The notes under the pieces are model-generated. The model ran no database searches. It saw only the letters and a list, made by a program, of their open reading frames with translations, and was not told the origin of the DNA. The position numbers and the translations under genes are program-made. A stretch of 64,000 nt of DNA from Alistipes sp. GTDB lineage: Bacteria; Bacteroidota; Bacteroidia; Bacteroidales; Rikenellaceae. The DNA is taken from positions 1 through 64,000 of the forward strand of contig JAITWI010000055.1 in NCBI GenBank assembly GCA_031285345.1. Reading direction: 5' to 3'. Positions 27,051-34,776 of this stretch are shown piece after piece; position 1 is the stretch's first letter; each line of letters begins with the position of its first letter.

Positions 27051-27482
27051 TTATTTTCCTGTCGAGCCGAAACCTCCCGCACCGCGCCCGGTTTCGGAGA
27101 GAACTTCGGCGGCCTCCCACTCCACGCGTTCGTGCCGCGCCACCACCAACTGCGCAATGCGTTCGCCGGGCTTTATCTCGAACGGCTCGGACGACAGGTT
27201 CACAAGGATCACGCGAATCTCGCCGCGATAGTCGGCATCCACCGTGCCGGGCGAGTTCAGCACCGTGATGCCGTGCTTGGCCGCCAGACCACTGCGCGGA
27301 CGTACCTGCAACTCATATCCGGCGGGCAACTCGACATAAAGTCCCGTCGGCACCATGGCGCGTTCGAGCGAACCCAAAACAAGGCCTTCCGTAATATTCG
27401 CGCGCACGTCCATCCCTGCCGAGAGCGCGGTCTCGTACTTCGGCAGCTCGAAGTCGGATCTGTTAATGACTCTTATTCTCAT
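27051..27482 (-). CDS. dut: dUTP diphosphatase (dUTPase)
   Basis: 143 residues with all five trimeric dUTPase motifs: SAGMDVRAN near 21, the substrate motif [13 protein letters not shown] near 61, [14 protein letters not shown] near 77 with the catalytic aspartate, ERIAQLVVA near 107, and the flexible C-terminal [12 protein letters not shown]. It hydrolyses dUTP to dUMP, keeping uracil out of DNA and feeding thymidylate synthesis. Directly upstream is a 40-codon ORF whose first 17 residues resemble the N-terminus of this protein. Confidence 0.98.
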   Translation of the reverse strand: MRIRVINRSDFELPKYETALSAGMDVRANITEGLVLGSLERAMVPTGLYVELPAGYELQVRPRSGLAAKHGITVLNSPGTVDADYRGEIRVILVNLSSEPFEIKPGERIAQLVVARHERVEWEAAEVLSETGRGAGGFGSTGK

Positions 27483-27513
27483 CTGTAATGTCTTTAATTT
27501 TTGTTTATCTCGC

Positions 27514-27636
27514 TCATACTATGCCTCCACCGCCTATGGCGACGATCGGCATTCGCTCGATGAGCTCGCACATTACGGTGCTCGGTTCGTAGCGCGGCAA
27601 TTCGAACGCCGAACGGTTGATTATTTTCACTATCAT
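27514..27636 (-). CDS. 40-residue ORF resembling the dUTPase N-terminus
   Basis: Starts at an ATG overlapping the flippase stop codon (ATGA, 27633-27636) and ends at a TGA at 27514-27516, 31 bp before dut. The translation begins [17 protein letters not shown]; the real dUTPase begins [25 protein letters not shown] and YE are identical and the other positions are mostly conservative, while the codons differ widely. After residue 17 the resemblance stops (it continues [20 protein letters not shown]). It could be an old partial duplication of dut or a small gene in its own right. Stop-start overlap suggests translational coupling to the flippase. Confidence 0.55.
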   Translation of the reverse strand: MIVKIINRSAFELPRYEPSTVMCELIERMPIVAIGGGGIV

Positions 27637-28895
27637 AATTCTCTGATTTTTTTCCGGTTCATATATAAAAGCCCCACGCTAACCGCCACCATCGCCGCCT
27701 CGCACCCCAACCGCGCCCACGCCGCACCCTCGTAGCCCATACGCGGCACCAAAACAAGGTTCAGGGCAAGCGCCGCCGCCAGCCCCGTACCCGTGATGGC
27801 GATCGCGACCCAGGTGCGCTCGGCCTGCTTGTACCAAAACGACAAACTGAACACCACCCCCGCCAGCGCGTTGGCCGCCAACAGCACCGGCAGCAGATGG
27901 CTCCCTTCGCGAAACTGTTCGCCCAGAATCAGCACCACCAACGGTTTGCCTATCATCACCGCCGCGAATATCAGCACCGCCACCCCGATATAGAGCCACA
28001 GGGCCAGCATGCTCTGCCGCGCAAAATCGCCGCGCCGCCCGAACTTCGCAAGGAATATCGGCTCGGCGGCAAGGCGGTACATGGTCGTGAAGAGTATCAT
28101 TATCACGGCAAGCTTGGTCGCCGCGCCGTAGACACCCAGCGCCTCCATCGCAACGTCGGGCGGCATCAGCCACTTCACCATCTGGCGGTCGACGAACTCG
28201 CCCGCCGTGCCCGCCACTCCGCTCACCAAAAGCGGCAGCGAGAAGACCATAACCCGCTTCAATAGTTTGGGATCGACGCGCGACAACCTAAGCCATCGCA
28301 TCGTGGGCAGCAACATTGCGAGCGACACCGCGCTCGCCGCGACGTTCGCCCAAAGCACCCACTCCACTCCCGTGCGACCCTGCGCGGTGTAGAAAAATCC
28401 GCACAACGCCAGATTGACAACCACCGAGACGAGCCTTATGGTCACGTATCGCATTCTGCGCCGTTGCTGGCGCAGGCGGGCGAATGGTATGGCGGTGATC
28501 GCGTCCAAAGATATGATAATCGCGGTGAGCCACACATACGACGCGTGGTCGCCATATCCCATCGACGAGGCTATCGGCTCCGAGAACGGCGAGACGGCAA
28601 GGCAAAAAACCGCCGCCGCGATGGCCGTCGCCGCCAACAGCGTGGCGAAAAGGGCGTTCCTCTCCGCCTCGTCCTCGGTCTTGCCGGCAAATCTGAAGTA
28701 GCCGTTCTCAAGGCCCATCGTCAGCAGCACCAAGGCTAACGGAATGAGCGAATAGAGATGGGTGTAGACGCCGTATTCGCCCGTGGTCATCACGCGCGTC
28801 AGGTAGGGCACAAGCAGATAGCCCAACATACGTGCCAGGATCGTACTCAGTCCGTATATTATCGTATCGCCCGCGAGGGTCTTTATACTGCTCAT
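27633..28895 (-). CDS. Oligosaccharide flippase (Wzx-like, MOP superfamily)
   Basis: 420 residues from the ATG at 28895 (MSSIKTLAGDTIIYGLSTIL); an ATG three codons upstream overlaps a -7-like TACTTTTG. About 12-14 hydrophobic segments span the sequence. The start KTLAGDTIIYGLSTILARMLGYLLVPYLTRVM, with GEYGVYTHLYS following, is typical of Wzx/RfbX flippases that move undecaprenyl-linked sugars across the inner membrane. No other surface polysaccharide genes surround it, so its substrate cannot be named. It is the first gene of the long minus-strand run toward dut, holB and folK. Confidence 0.92.
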   Translation of the reverse strand: MSSIKTLAGDTIIYGLSTILARMLGYLLVPYLTRVMTTGEYGVYTHLYSLIPLALVLLTMGLENGYFRFAGKTEDEAERNALFATLLAATAIAAAVFCLAVSPFSEPIASSMGYGDHASYVWLTAIIISLDAITAIPFARLRQQRRRMRYVTIRLVSVVVNLALCGFFYTAQGRTGVEWVLWANVAASAVSLAMLLPTMRWLRLSRVDPKLLKRVMVFSLPLLVSGVAGTAGEFVDRQMVKWLMPPDVAMEALGVYGAATKLAVIMILFTTMYRLAAEPIFLAKFGRRGDFARQSMLALWLYIGVAVLIFAAVMIGKPLVVLILGEQFREGSHLLPVLLAANALAGVVFSLSFWYKQAERTWVAIAITGTGLAAALALNLVLVPRMGYEGAAWARLGCEAAMVAVSVGLLYMNRKKIREL

Positions 28896-28916
28896 AACCC
28901 ACAAAAGTAGAAAAAG

Positions 28917-28948
28917 TTTGGGGATTTGTGGAAATTATTCTACTTTTG
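28917..28948 (+). promoter_or_regulatory. Bacteroidetes-type promoter upstream of tRNA(CAT)
   Basis: TTTG (28917-28920), a 20-base spacer, then TACTTTTG (28941-28948), matching TTTG-N19-21-TAnnTTTG. The tRNA begins about 68 bp downstream, which allows a 5' leader for RNase P processing. Confidence 0.7.
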
Positions 28949-29016
28949 CACTCTCGACGCGGGCCGCGGCCTGCCTAATCGCACGAAACCGCAAAACCGG
29001 GATGCGCAAAACGAGG

Positions 29017-29090
29017 GGGCTCATAGCTCAGTTGGTCAGAGCAGCGGACTCATAATCCGAAGGTCGGGGGATCATGACCCTCTGGGCCCA
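29017..29090 (+). tRNA. tRNA-Met-type, anticodon CAT
   Basis: A 74-nt cloverleaf: acceptor GGGCTCA/TGGGCCC, D stem GCTC/GAGC, anticodon stem with CTCATAA loop (CAT at 29051-29053), variable loop AGGTC, T stem GGGGG/CCCTC, discriminator A; CCA is not encoded. Elongator Met is the best reading; an Ile-CAT tRNA modified to lysidine is less likely but cannot be excluded from sequence alone. The T loop reads ATCATGA instead of the usual TTCRANT, so positions 54 and 58 are exchanged (A54, T58). The first anticodon-stem pair is G-A. Confidence 0.9.
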
Positions 29091-29091
29091 C

Positions 29092-29125
29092 AAAAAAGAC
29101 AGACGTTTTTTCGTCTGTCTTTTTT
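29092..29125 (+). terminator. Intrinsic terminator after the tRNA
   Basis: A perfect 14-bp stem (AAAAAAGACAGACG, 29092-29105, with its complement at 29112-29125), a 6-T loop, and a run of T at the end. It starts two bases after the tRNA. Confidence 0.88.
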
Positions 29126-29183
29126 GTGTACAACAACCCCTTGTTTCCGAAAATTTCACTACTTTTACGCTTTCATACCACAA

Positions 29184-29723
29184 ATGGCCTTGAAAGAAAT
29201 TAAAGAATATATCAATTACGCCTTTGCGCCGAAGGAACTCGGCGAAGTGCTCGTCGCCGCAACTCCCAAAGGGCTGTGCGCGCTGATGTTCGCCGACGAC
29301 CGTTCGACGGCGTTTGCGCGGTTGGGCAAAATATTCCCAGGGGCTGAACTCTCGGAGCGGATGACCCCGACGATGGAGGCCGCGCTGAAAACCGTCGATG
29401 GAGACGATGCTAAAAACATCCCGCTCGACCTGCGCGGCACTGCGTTCCAGAAGGAGGTGTGGGCGGCGCTGTGCGAAATTCCGCGGGGCGAGACTCGAAC
29501 CTATGCCCAAATAGCGGCACGAATAGGGCGCCCCAAAGCCTGCCGTGCGGTGGGTTCGGCGGTGGGAGCCAATCCGGTGTCGGTCGTGGTGCCGTGCCAC
29601 AGGGTGGTGCCGGGCTCAGGGGGAGTGGGCAATTACGAATGGGGCGCGGAGAGAAAGGCCGCCCTGTTGAAAGCGGAGGGAGCCGCGCTTAAAACGGCAC
29701 CGTCGAAGGCCGGGGCGCGATGA
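29184..29723 (+). CDS. Methylated-DNA--protein-cysteine S-methyltransferase (Ogt/AdaB type)
   Basis: 179 residues from the ATG at 29184; a longer frame reads through the tRNA and is rejected. The N-terminal part has TPKGLCALMFADD (near 28). The alkyltransferase domain begins GTAFQKEVWAALCEIPRGETRTYAQIAARIG (near 98-128), and the acceptor cysteine sits in VVVPCHRVV (near 149), followed by GGVGNYEWGAERKAALL. It repairs O6-alkylguanine by accepting the alkyl group irreversibly. It stands alone between the tRNA terminator and the CoA-transferase gene. Confidence 0.94.
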   Translation: MALKEIKEYINYAFAPKELGEVLVAATPKGLCALMFADDRSTAFARLGKIFPGAELSERMTPTMEAALKTVDGDDAKNIPLDLRGTAFQKEVWAALCEIPRGETRTYAQIAARIGRPKACRAVGSAVGANPVSVVVPCHRVVPGSGGVGNYEWGAERKAALLKAEGAALKTAPSKAGAR

Positions 29724-29776
29724 AAAGCGGCCGCAAAAACGTAAAAACTTCTAAATAATCGACTTAAATAAAAGAA

Positions 29777-31072
29777 ATGAACTGGCAACAACAATTCGAT
29801 GGTAAGATCATCACCGCCGCCGAGGCGGTAGGCAAGATAGAGGACGGCGTCACGGTCGTCTGTTCGCACGCGGCCACCAATCCGCAGGTGATAATGCGCG
29901 AACTTGTGGCGCAAAAGGAGCGTTACACCAACCTTCGCTTATTTCACGTCATGCCGTTGGGCTACGGGGAGTACGCGTCGATCGAAAATTCGGCCCACTT
30001 CCGCCACGTGACCACCTTCGCCGGCGGAACGACCCGCAAGGCGGTGGCCGAGGGCAGGGCCGACTTCATACCCTGCTTTTTTAAGAACGTGCCGGCGCTG
30101 TTGGGCAACGAGATTCCGGTGGATATCGCCGTCATAAACGTATCGACTCCCGACGAGGATGGCTATTGCAGCTTCTCGCTGTCGAGCGACTACACGGTGA
30201 GGGCTACCGAGCTGGCAAAAGTTGTGATCGCGCAGGTGAACGACGCCCTGCCGCGAGTGGGCGGCCGCGACAACTCGGTGCACATCTCGCGCTTCGACTG
30301 GATAGTTCCATGCTCCGACCCCGCTCCAGAACTTCCGACCGGCGGCGCGCCCTCGGAGTTAGAGGCCTCCATCGCCCGCCACTGCGCCTCGCTGGTGAAC
30401 GACGGAGACACGCTGCAATTGGGCATCGGCGCCATTCCGGACGCGGTGCTTGGCTTTTTGACGGATAAAAAACACCTGGGGCTGCACACCGAAATTCTGT
30501 GCGACGGGGCGGTGGATATGATCAAGAGCGGCGTGATAGACGGCTCGCGCAAGACGCTCCACCCGGGCAAGGTGGTGGTGACGTTTCTCGCCGGAACGCC
30601 CAAGCTCTACGACTTCGTGGCCGACAACCCCGACATCGTGATGTTGCCGGTGGACTACGTGAACGACCCGGCCACCATAGCAAAGCACGACAACATGGTG
30701 TCGATCAACTCGTGCGTCGAGGTCGATCTGACGGGTCAGGTCAACTCTGAGACCATCGGCGGCCGGCAGTTCAGCGGCCTTGGGGGTCAGGTCGACTTCG
30801 TGCGAGGGGCGCAGATGTCGCGCGGCGGCAAATCTATCATCACCATGTCGTCCACCGCTTCGGGCGGCAAGATTTCGCGCATAGTGCCTCAACTCTCGCC
30901 CGGCAACGTGGTGACCACTTCGAGGGGCGACGTGGACTACATAGTGACGGAGTACGGCATCGCCAAACTCAAAGGCAAAACTTTGCGAGAACGAGCACAG
31001 GCTTTGATCGCCATCGCCCACCCCGATTTCCGCGCGGGGCTCGAAGAGGAGTTCGGCCGGCGGTTTTATTAA
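29777..31072 (+). CDS. Acetyl-CoA hydrolase/4-hydroxybutyrate CoA-transferase family protein
   Basis: 431 residues, the normal size. Motifs include VVCSHAATNPQVIMREL near 28, GGTTRKAVAEGRADFIPCFF near 85, LQLGIGAIPDAVLGFL near 215, and MVSINSCVEVDLTGQVNSE then GGRQFSGLGGQVDFVRGAQ near 310-345. The EVDLTGQVNSE segment carries the family's catalytic glutamate. Members move CoA between acetate and 4-hydroxybutyrate, butyrate or succinate, and take part in amino-acid and fatty-acid fermentation. The substrate cannot be fixed from sequence; the Pta-AckA pair elsewhere in the window gives another acetate outlet. Confidence 0.92.
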   Translation: MNWQQQFDGKIITAAEAVGKIEDGVTVVCSHAATNPQVIMRELVAQKERYTNLRLFHVMPLGYGEYASIENSAHFRHVTTFAGGTTRKAVAEGRADFIPCFFKNVPALLGNEIPVDIAVINVSTPDEDGYCSFSLSSDYTVRATELAKVVIAQVNDALPRVGGRDNSVHISRFDWIVPCSDPAPELPTGGAPSELEASIARHCASLVNDGDTLQLGIGAIPDAVLGFLTDKKHLGLHTEILCDGAVDMIKSGVIDGSRKTLHPGKVVVTFLAGTPKLYDFVADNPDIVMLPVDYVNDPATIAKHDNMVSINSCVEVDLTGQVNSETIGGRQFSGLGGQVDFVRGAQMSRGGKSIITMSSTASGGKISRIVPQLSPGNVVTTSRGDVDYIVTEYGIAKLKGKTLRERAQALIAIAHPDFRAGLEEEFGRRFY

Positions 31073-31423
31073 ATAGTCGACGGGTTCCGTGAAAAATCCC
31101 CCGTCTTTGGCTTTGCCTTCCTCCTTCGCGCCTCGGCAATTCGTGCAGGGCACGATTGCACTCGGCTTGTCGTCGGTTGCGTGGGTCGTCGCGGAGCCGA
31201 AGCTAAAATGGCTCTCAAATTTCGGCGCACCGGAATTTGTACCATTTTAGATGAGGTGGGAGCAGGCCGGCGGAAACACGGGCCAACTATTTCACTGACC
31301 GTAGCCGGCAAGTCGTTGCGCAAGCAACGGCGCCGAAAAGCGGAGGGAAGTAATTTTTGCTTCTTTTTGTTGGTCAAAAAGAAATTAAGAGGAATTTATT
31401 ACAACTATATCTCAAAAACAATT
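31073..31423. repeat. Hairpin-rich non-coding cassette (351 bp)
   Basis: No credible gene lies here. Four hairpins follow one another: 31137-31159 (CAATTCGTGC against GCACGATTG, one bulge); 31203-31250 (CTAAAATGG with CCATTTTAG enclosing CAAATTTCGG with CCGGAATTTG around a CGCA loop); 31315-31328 (GTTGC, loop GCAA, GCAAC); and 31361-31383 (TTCTTTTTG, loop TTGGT, CAAAAAGAA). Bases 31328-31353 match 24 of 26 bases of the end of yidC (56714-56739). The arrangement suggests a copy of a genome-wide structured repeat rather than ordinary leader sequence. Confidence 0.6.
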
Positions 31424-32944
31424 ATGTTAAGGAAGATTAGAATCGCAGTCGCGTGGGTGGTTTTTGCCGCCGCGCTGCTGTTGGTGCTCGACCTGACGGG
31501 GGCGTTGCACGGTTGGTTGGGCTGGGTGGCTCGCGTGCAGCTCGTCCCTGCGATTTTGGCGGGCAACTTGATCGCACTGGTCGTGGTGGGGGTGCTGACG
31601 TTGCTGTTCGGCCGCGTCTACTGCTCTGTTTTGTGTCCGCTGGGCATCGCGCAGGACGGCATCTCGTGGCTCTCGGGGCGCCGCAAGGGCAAGAAAGCGC
31701 GGTTCAGCTACACCAAACCCATGTCGTGGCTGCGCTACGGATTGTTGACGATATTCGTCGTTGCCCTCGTGGTCGGCATCGGCGCCGTGGTGTCGCTGTT
31801 GGATCCGTGGGGAATCTTCGGGCGCACGGCGTCGAACCTGTTGGCTCCGTTGTGGGGCTGGGGTAACAACGCGCTGGCGTGGGTGGCCGAACGGGCCGAC
31901 AGCTACGCCTTCCACTCGCGGGAGGTGTGGGTGCGCAGTTGGATCGTGTTAAGCGTGACGGCGGCGACTTTTGCGCTGATAGCGGTGTTGGCGTGGCGGC
32001 GGGGACGCACCTGGTGCACGAAAGTTTGCCCGGTGGGGACGCTGCTCGGCTTGCTGTCGCTGGCGGCTCCTTTCCGCATCCGGTTCGACAAGTCGGCGTG
32101 CACCCACTGCGGCGTGTGCGAAAAGAAGTGCAAGAGCGGTTGCATCGACTCCAAAACCCAAACCATCGACCGCACCCGTTGCGTGGTGTGCTTCGACTGC
32201 CTGGACTCGTGCAACTTCGGGGCGATAAAATATGGTGCGTGTGGTTCGAAACGCGGCGGCTCGGCGAAGGAGGCCCCAGATGGCGGCGCACCCGAACGCA
32301 CGTCCGACAAAAAAGGAGTGTCGAGGCGCAACTTCCTCGCCATTGCCGGCGCCATTGCCGTGGCGAACACCGTAAAGGCTCAGCAGTTGAAGGTGGACGG
32401 CGGCCTGGCCGAGATTGAGGACAAAAAACGCCCCGTGCGCAAAAACCCCATCACACCCCCGGGCTCTAAGGACGCGCGCAACATGAAGCAGCATTGCGTG
32501 GCGTGTCAGTTGTGCGTAACCGCATGCCCCAACGGCGTTTTGGTGTCCTCGTCGCGTCTGGCCACGTTGATGCAGCCCGAGATGACCTTCGAGCGCGGAT
32601 ACTGCCGCCCCGAGTGCGTCGAATGCAGCGAAGTGTGCCCGGCGGGAGCGATAGAGCGCATCTCCCCTGCCGACAAATCCGCCATCTCTGTGGGCAACGC
32701 AAATTACATAGCCGACAACTGCGTTGTGGGTCGCGACAACCTACCCTGCACCGCCTGCGAGCGCCACTGCCCCACCAAGGCCATCACCCTCGTGCCGCGC
32801 GATCCGGCCGACCCGAAATCGCTGAAAATTCCGGCGATAGACAACACCCTGTGCATCGGCTGCGGCGCGTGCGAGTACCACTGCCCCGCAAGGCCGTTCG
32901 CCGCTATCTATGTAGAAGGAAACGTAACCCACCATTCGCTTTAA
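31424..32944 (+). CDS. NapH/NapG-like fused membrane polyferredoxin
   Basis: 506 residues from the ATG at 31424, where the first membrane helix begins. The N-terminal NapH-like part has four to five membrane helices and two cysteine motifs (YCSVLCPLG near 68, WCTKVCPVG near 200). Next come two [4Fe-4S] motifs (CTHCGVCEKKC, CVVCFDCLDSC). A twin-arginine-like signal, VSRRNFLAIAGAIAVANT, begins at residue 299, in the middle of the chain. After it are four more Fe-S motifs (CVACQLCVTACP, CVECSEVCP, CTACERHCP, CIGCGACEYHCP). It looks like NapH joined to a NapG-type ferredoxin, passing electrons from quinols to an exported acceptor. The stop overlaps the aldo/keto reductase ATG, so the two likely work together. 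Confidence 0.88.
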   Translation: MLRKIRIAVAWVVFAAALLLVLDLTGALHGWLGWVARVQLVPAILAGNLIALVVVGVLTLLFGRVYCSVLCPLGIAQDGISWLSGRRKGKKARFSYTKPMSWLRYGLLTIFVVALVVGIGAVVSLLDPWGIFGRTASNLLAPLWGWGNNALAWVAERADSYAFHSREVWVRSWIVLSVTAATFALIAVLAWRRGRTWCTKVCPVGTLLGLLSLAAPFRIRFDKSACTHCGVCEKKCKSGCIDSKTQTIDRTRCVVCFDCLDSCNFGAIKYGACGSKRGGSAKEAPDGGAPERTSDKKGVSRRNFLAIAGAIAVANTVKAQQLKVDGGLAEIEDKKRPVRKNPITPPGSKDARNMKQHCVACQLCVTACPNGVLVSSSRLATLMQPEMTFERGYCRPECVECSEVCPAGAIERISPADKSAISVGNANYIADNCVVGRDNLPCTACERHCPTKAITLVPRDPADPKSLKIPAIDNTLCIGCGACEYHCPARPFAAIYVEGNVTHHSL

Positions 32945-34317
32945 TGAGTATGAAAACTAACGATATATCGCGCCGCGATTTTTTGAAGGCCGCCGGTGCC
33001 GGAACCATAGTCACCGCCGCCGCGTTTGCGGGATGCAAACCGCGTAACGCCGTCTCGGCAGAAGGAGGCGAGCTGGGCGAAATCCCGACAGACCAAATGA
33101 CCATGCGCACCAACCCCCACACGGGCGACGTGGTGTCGCTGCTGGGCTACGGCTGCATGCGCTGGCCACTGCGCAAGAACGCCGAGGGGCAGGACGAGAT
33201 AGATCAGGAGAAGGTGAACGAACTGACCGACTACGCCATCGCCCACGGGGTGAACTACTTCGACACGGCGCCGGTATATATCCGCGGCTGGAGCGAGACC
33301 GCCACCGGCATTGCTTTGAAGCGCCACCCGCGCGACAAATTTTTCGTCGCCACCAAAGCCTCGGGCGGGCCGCACACGCTGGAAAACGGCATCGCCATGT
33401 ATCGCCGCTCGCTGGCCGCTTTGCAGGTCGACTATCTGGACTATTATCTGCTGCACAACGTGGGTTCGAGCATCGAGAGTTTCAGGGCGCGGTTCATCGA
33501 CAACGGGCTTCTCGACTTTTTCATCGCAGAACGCAAGGCCGGCCGTATCCGCAACTTAGGCTGGTCGTTCCACGGCGAGAAGGAGGTGTTCGACTACGTG
33601 TTGGCCTACAACGACATTCAGTGGGACTTCTGTCAGATTCAGCTCAACTATCAGGATTGGCAATACCCCATCGGCGCGGCCATCGAGGCGAAATACCTCT
33701 ACGACGAACTCGTAAAAAAGAACGTGCCGGTGGTGATCATGGAGCCCCTGCTGGGTGGTCGTTTGGCGCGCGTTCCGGCTCAGGCTCTGGCGATGATGAA
33801 CGGCATGCACCCGGGCGACACCGCCGCGAAGTGGGCTTTCCGTTACGCCGGCACCCCCGAAAAGGTGCTGACCGTGCTCTCGGGTATGGTCTACATGGAA
33901 CACCTTCAGGAGAACCTGCGCACCTTCGCGCCGCTCACCCCCATGAACGACCAGGAGTACGCCGTGTTAGACGACGTGTCGGACATCCTCGCGGGCGCCG
34001 AATATATCCAATGTACGACGTGCGAATATTGCATGCCCTGCCCCTACGGGTTGGATATTCCGCAAACATTCGCGCATTACAACAAGTGCGTGAGCGCGGG
34101 ACAGGTGATGGAGTCGTCCGACGACGAGAACTACAAACAGGCTCGCCGCGCGTTTCTGGTGGGTTACGACCGCAGCGTGCCGCGCCTTCGCCAGGCCGCC
34201 CGTTGCACCGAGTGCAAGCAGTGCCGCCCGAAGTGTCCGCAAAACATAGACATCCCCGCCGAGATGCGCAGGGTGGACGCCTACGCCGAAAAGCTGCGGC
34301 GGAAGTTGGAGTTTTAG
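32944..34317 (+). CDS. Tat-exported aldo/keto reductase with C-terminal [4Fe-4S] clusters
   Basis: 457 residues. A twin-arginine signal (SRRDFLKAAGAG) ends in a lipobox-like AFAGC, suggesting an exported lipoprotein. The aldo/keto reductase barrel covers about 45-370: LGYGCMRWPL, ITDYxx-type HGVNYFDTAPVY with the catalytic Asp/Tyr, and KASGG. The tail has two Fe-S motifs: CTTCEYCMPCPYGLDIP and CTECKQCRPKCPQNIDIP. This domain combination is common in anaerobic Bacteroidetes but no substrate is known. TAATG overlap with the polyferredoxin gene upstream makes a shared redox chain likely. Confidence 0.93.
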   Translation: MSMKTNDISRRDFLKAAGAGTIVTAAAFAGCKPRNAVSAEGGELGEIPTDQMTMRTNPHTGDVVSLLGYGCMRWPLRKNAEGQDEIDQEKVNELTDYAIAHGVNYFDTAPVYIRGWSETATGIALKRHPRDKFFVATKASGGPHTLENGIAMYRRSLAALQVDYLDYYLLHNVGSSIESFRARFIDNGLLDFFIAERKAGRIRNLGWSFHGEKEVFDYVLAYNDIQWDFCQIQLNYQDWQYPIGAAIEAKYLYDELVKKNVPVVIMEPLLGGRLARVPAQALAMMNGMHPGDTAAKWAFRYAGTPEKVLTVLSGMVYMEHLQENLRTFAPLTPMNDQEYAVLDDVSDILAGAEYIQCTTCEYCMPCPYGLDIPQTFAHYNKCVSAGQVMESSDDENYKQARRAFLVGYDRSVPRLRQAARCTECKQCRPKCPQNIDIPAEMRRVDAYAEKLRRKLEF

Positions 34318-34370
34318 AGACGGCGGAAAGCCGAAGTTTAAGGGTCGCCCATTATAGTTTGCTCTTCTTT

Positions 34371-34396
34371 TTGTGCCCGAAATATTTCGGGCACAA
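34371..34396. promoter_or_regulatory. Perfect 26-bp palindrome
   Basis: The half-site TTGTGCCCGAAAT (34371-34383) is followed directly by its exact reverse complement (34384-34396). It lies between the aldo/keto reductase gene and a small ORF. With no spacer it is better suited to binding a dimeric protein than to forming a terminator, although a hairpin with a small loop could form; no strong T-run follows. Confidence 0.6.
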
Positions 34397-34412
34397 GTTT
34401 TGATGGTCTGTC

Positions 34413-34610
34413 ATGTCAAAAAATTGTGCGATCATGAAGAACGTAATGGGCGGTGTCGCCGAAGACACCCTGATGAATACAATGGTGGATGCCGACGACT
34501 TCGGCCGCATCGACCCCACGGGCCCGAACGAACCGGCAAGCTGGGATGAGATCGAGGAGGAGAACGTCATGCTCAATCCCGACGCCGAGAGCTTCGAAGG
34601 GCGCGGATGA
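34413..34610 (+). CDS. Small acidic protein, function unknown
   Basis: 65 residues from the ATG at 34413, or 58 from a second ATG at 34434 (MKNVMGGVAEDT). The body is acidic: MVDADDFGRIDPTGPNEPAS, then WDEIEEENVMLNPDAESFEG. No signal peptide, membrane helix or known motif. It is bracketed by a 26-bp palindrome upstream and a clear terminator (34682-34707) downstream, which supports its being a transcribed unit. I do not recognise it. Confidence 0.5.
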   Translation: MSKNCAIMKNVMGGVAEDTLMNTMVDADDFGRIDPTGPNEPASWDEIEEENVMLNPDAESFEGRG

Positions 34611-34681
34611 AGAGAACGTTTCAAATTCGATTTGAGATAACGGACAAAGAGTTTCGAGCGGCGGACGACAAGTTGCGGGCG

Positions 34682-34707
34682 GCGGACTTTTTGTCCGCTA
34701 TTTTTTT
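34682..34707 (+). terminator. Intrinsic terminator
   Basis: GCGGAC (34682-34687), loop TTTTT, GTCCGC (34693-34698), then TA and seven T. It follows the small acidic ORF. The end of the T-run provides the TTTG of the next promoter. Confidence 0.8.
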
Positions 34708-34738
34708 GCGGTAAATCGTGTGGAATTTAGTAGCTTTG
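34705..34738 (+). promoter_or_regulatory. Promoter for the alpha-oxoamine synthase gene
   Basis: TTTG (34705-34708), 22-base spacer, then TAGCTTTG (34731-34738), an exact TAnnTTTG box. The spacer is one base longer than the common range. The ATG is 39 bp downstream of the box. Confidence 0.65.
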
Positions 34739-34776
34739 CGGATTCGTTGCGATTCATCTAAAAAACAGATAACTAT

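Noticed and set aside
28926-29183. In-frame extension of the alkyltransferase gene through the tRNA
   Set aside because: It would read through a tRNA and an intrinsic terminator. The normal family start is the ATG at 29184.
31069-31377. 102-codon minus-strand frame in the hairpin cassette
   Set aside because: The product is Arg/Pro-rich without any domain, and the frame spans several hairpins. It is better explained as a non-coding repeat.
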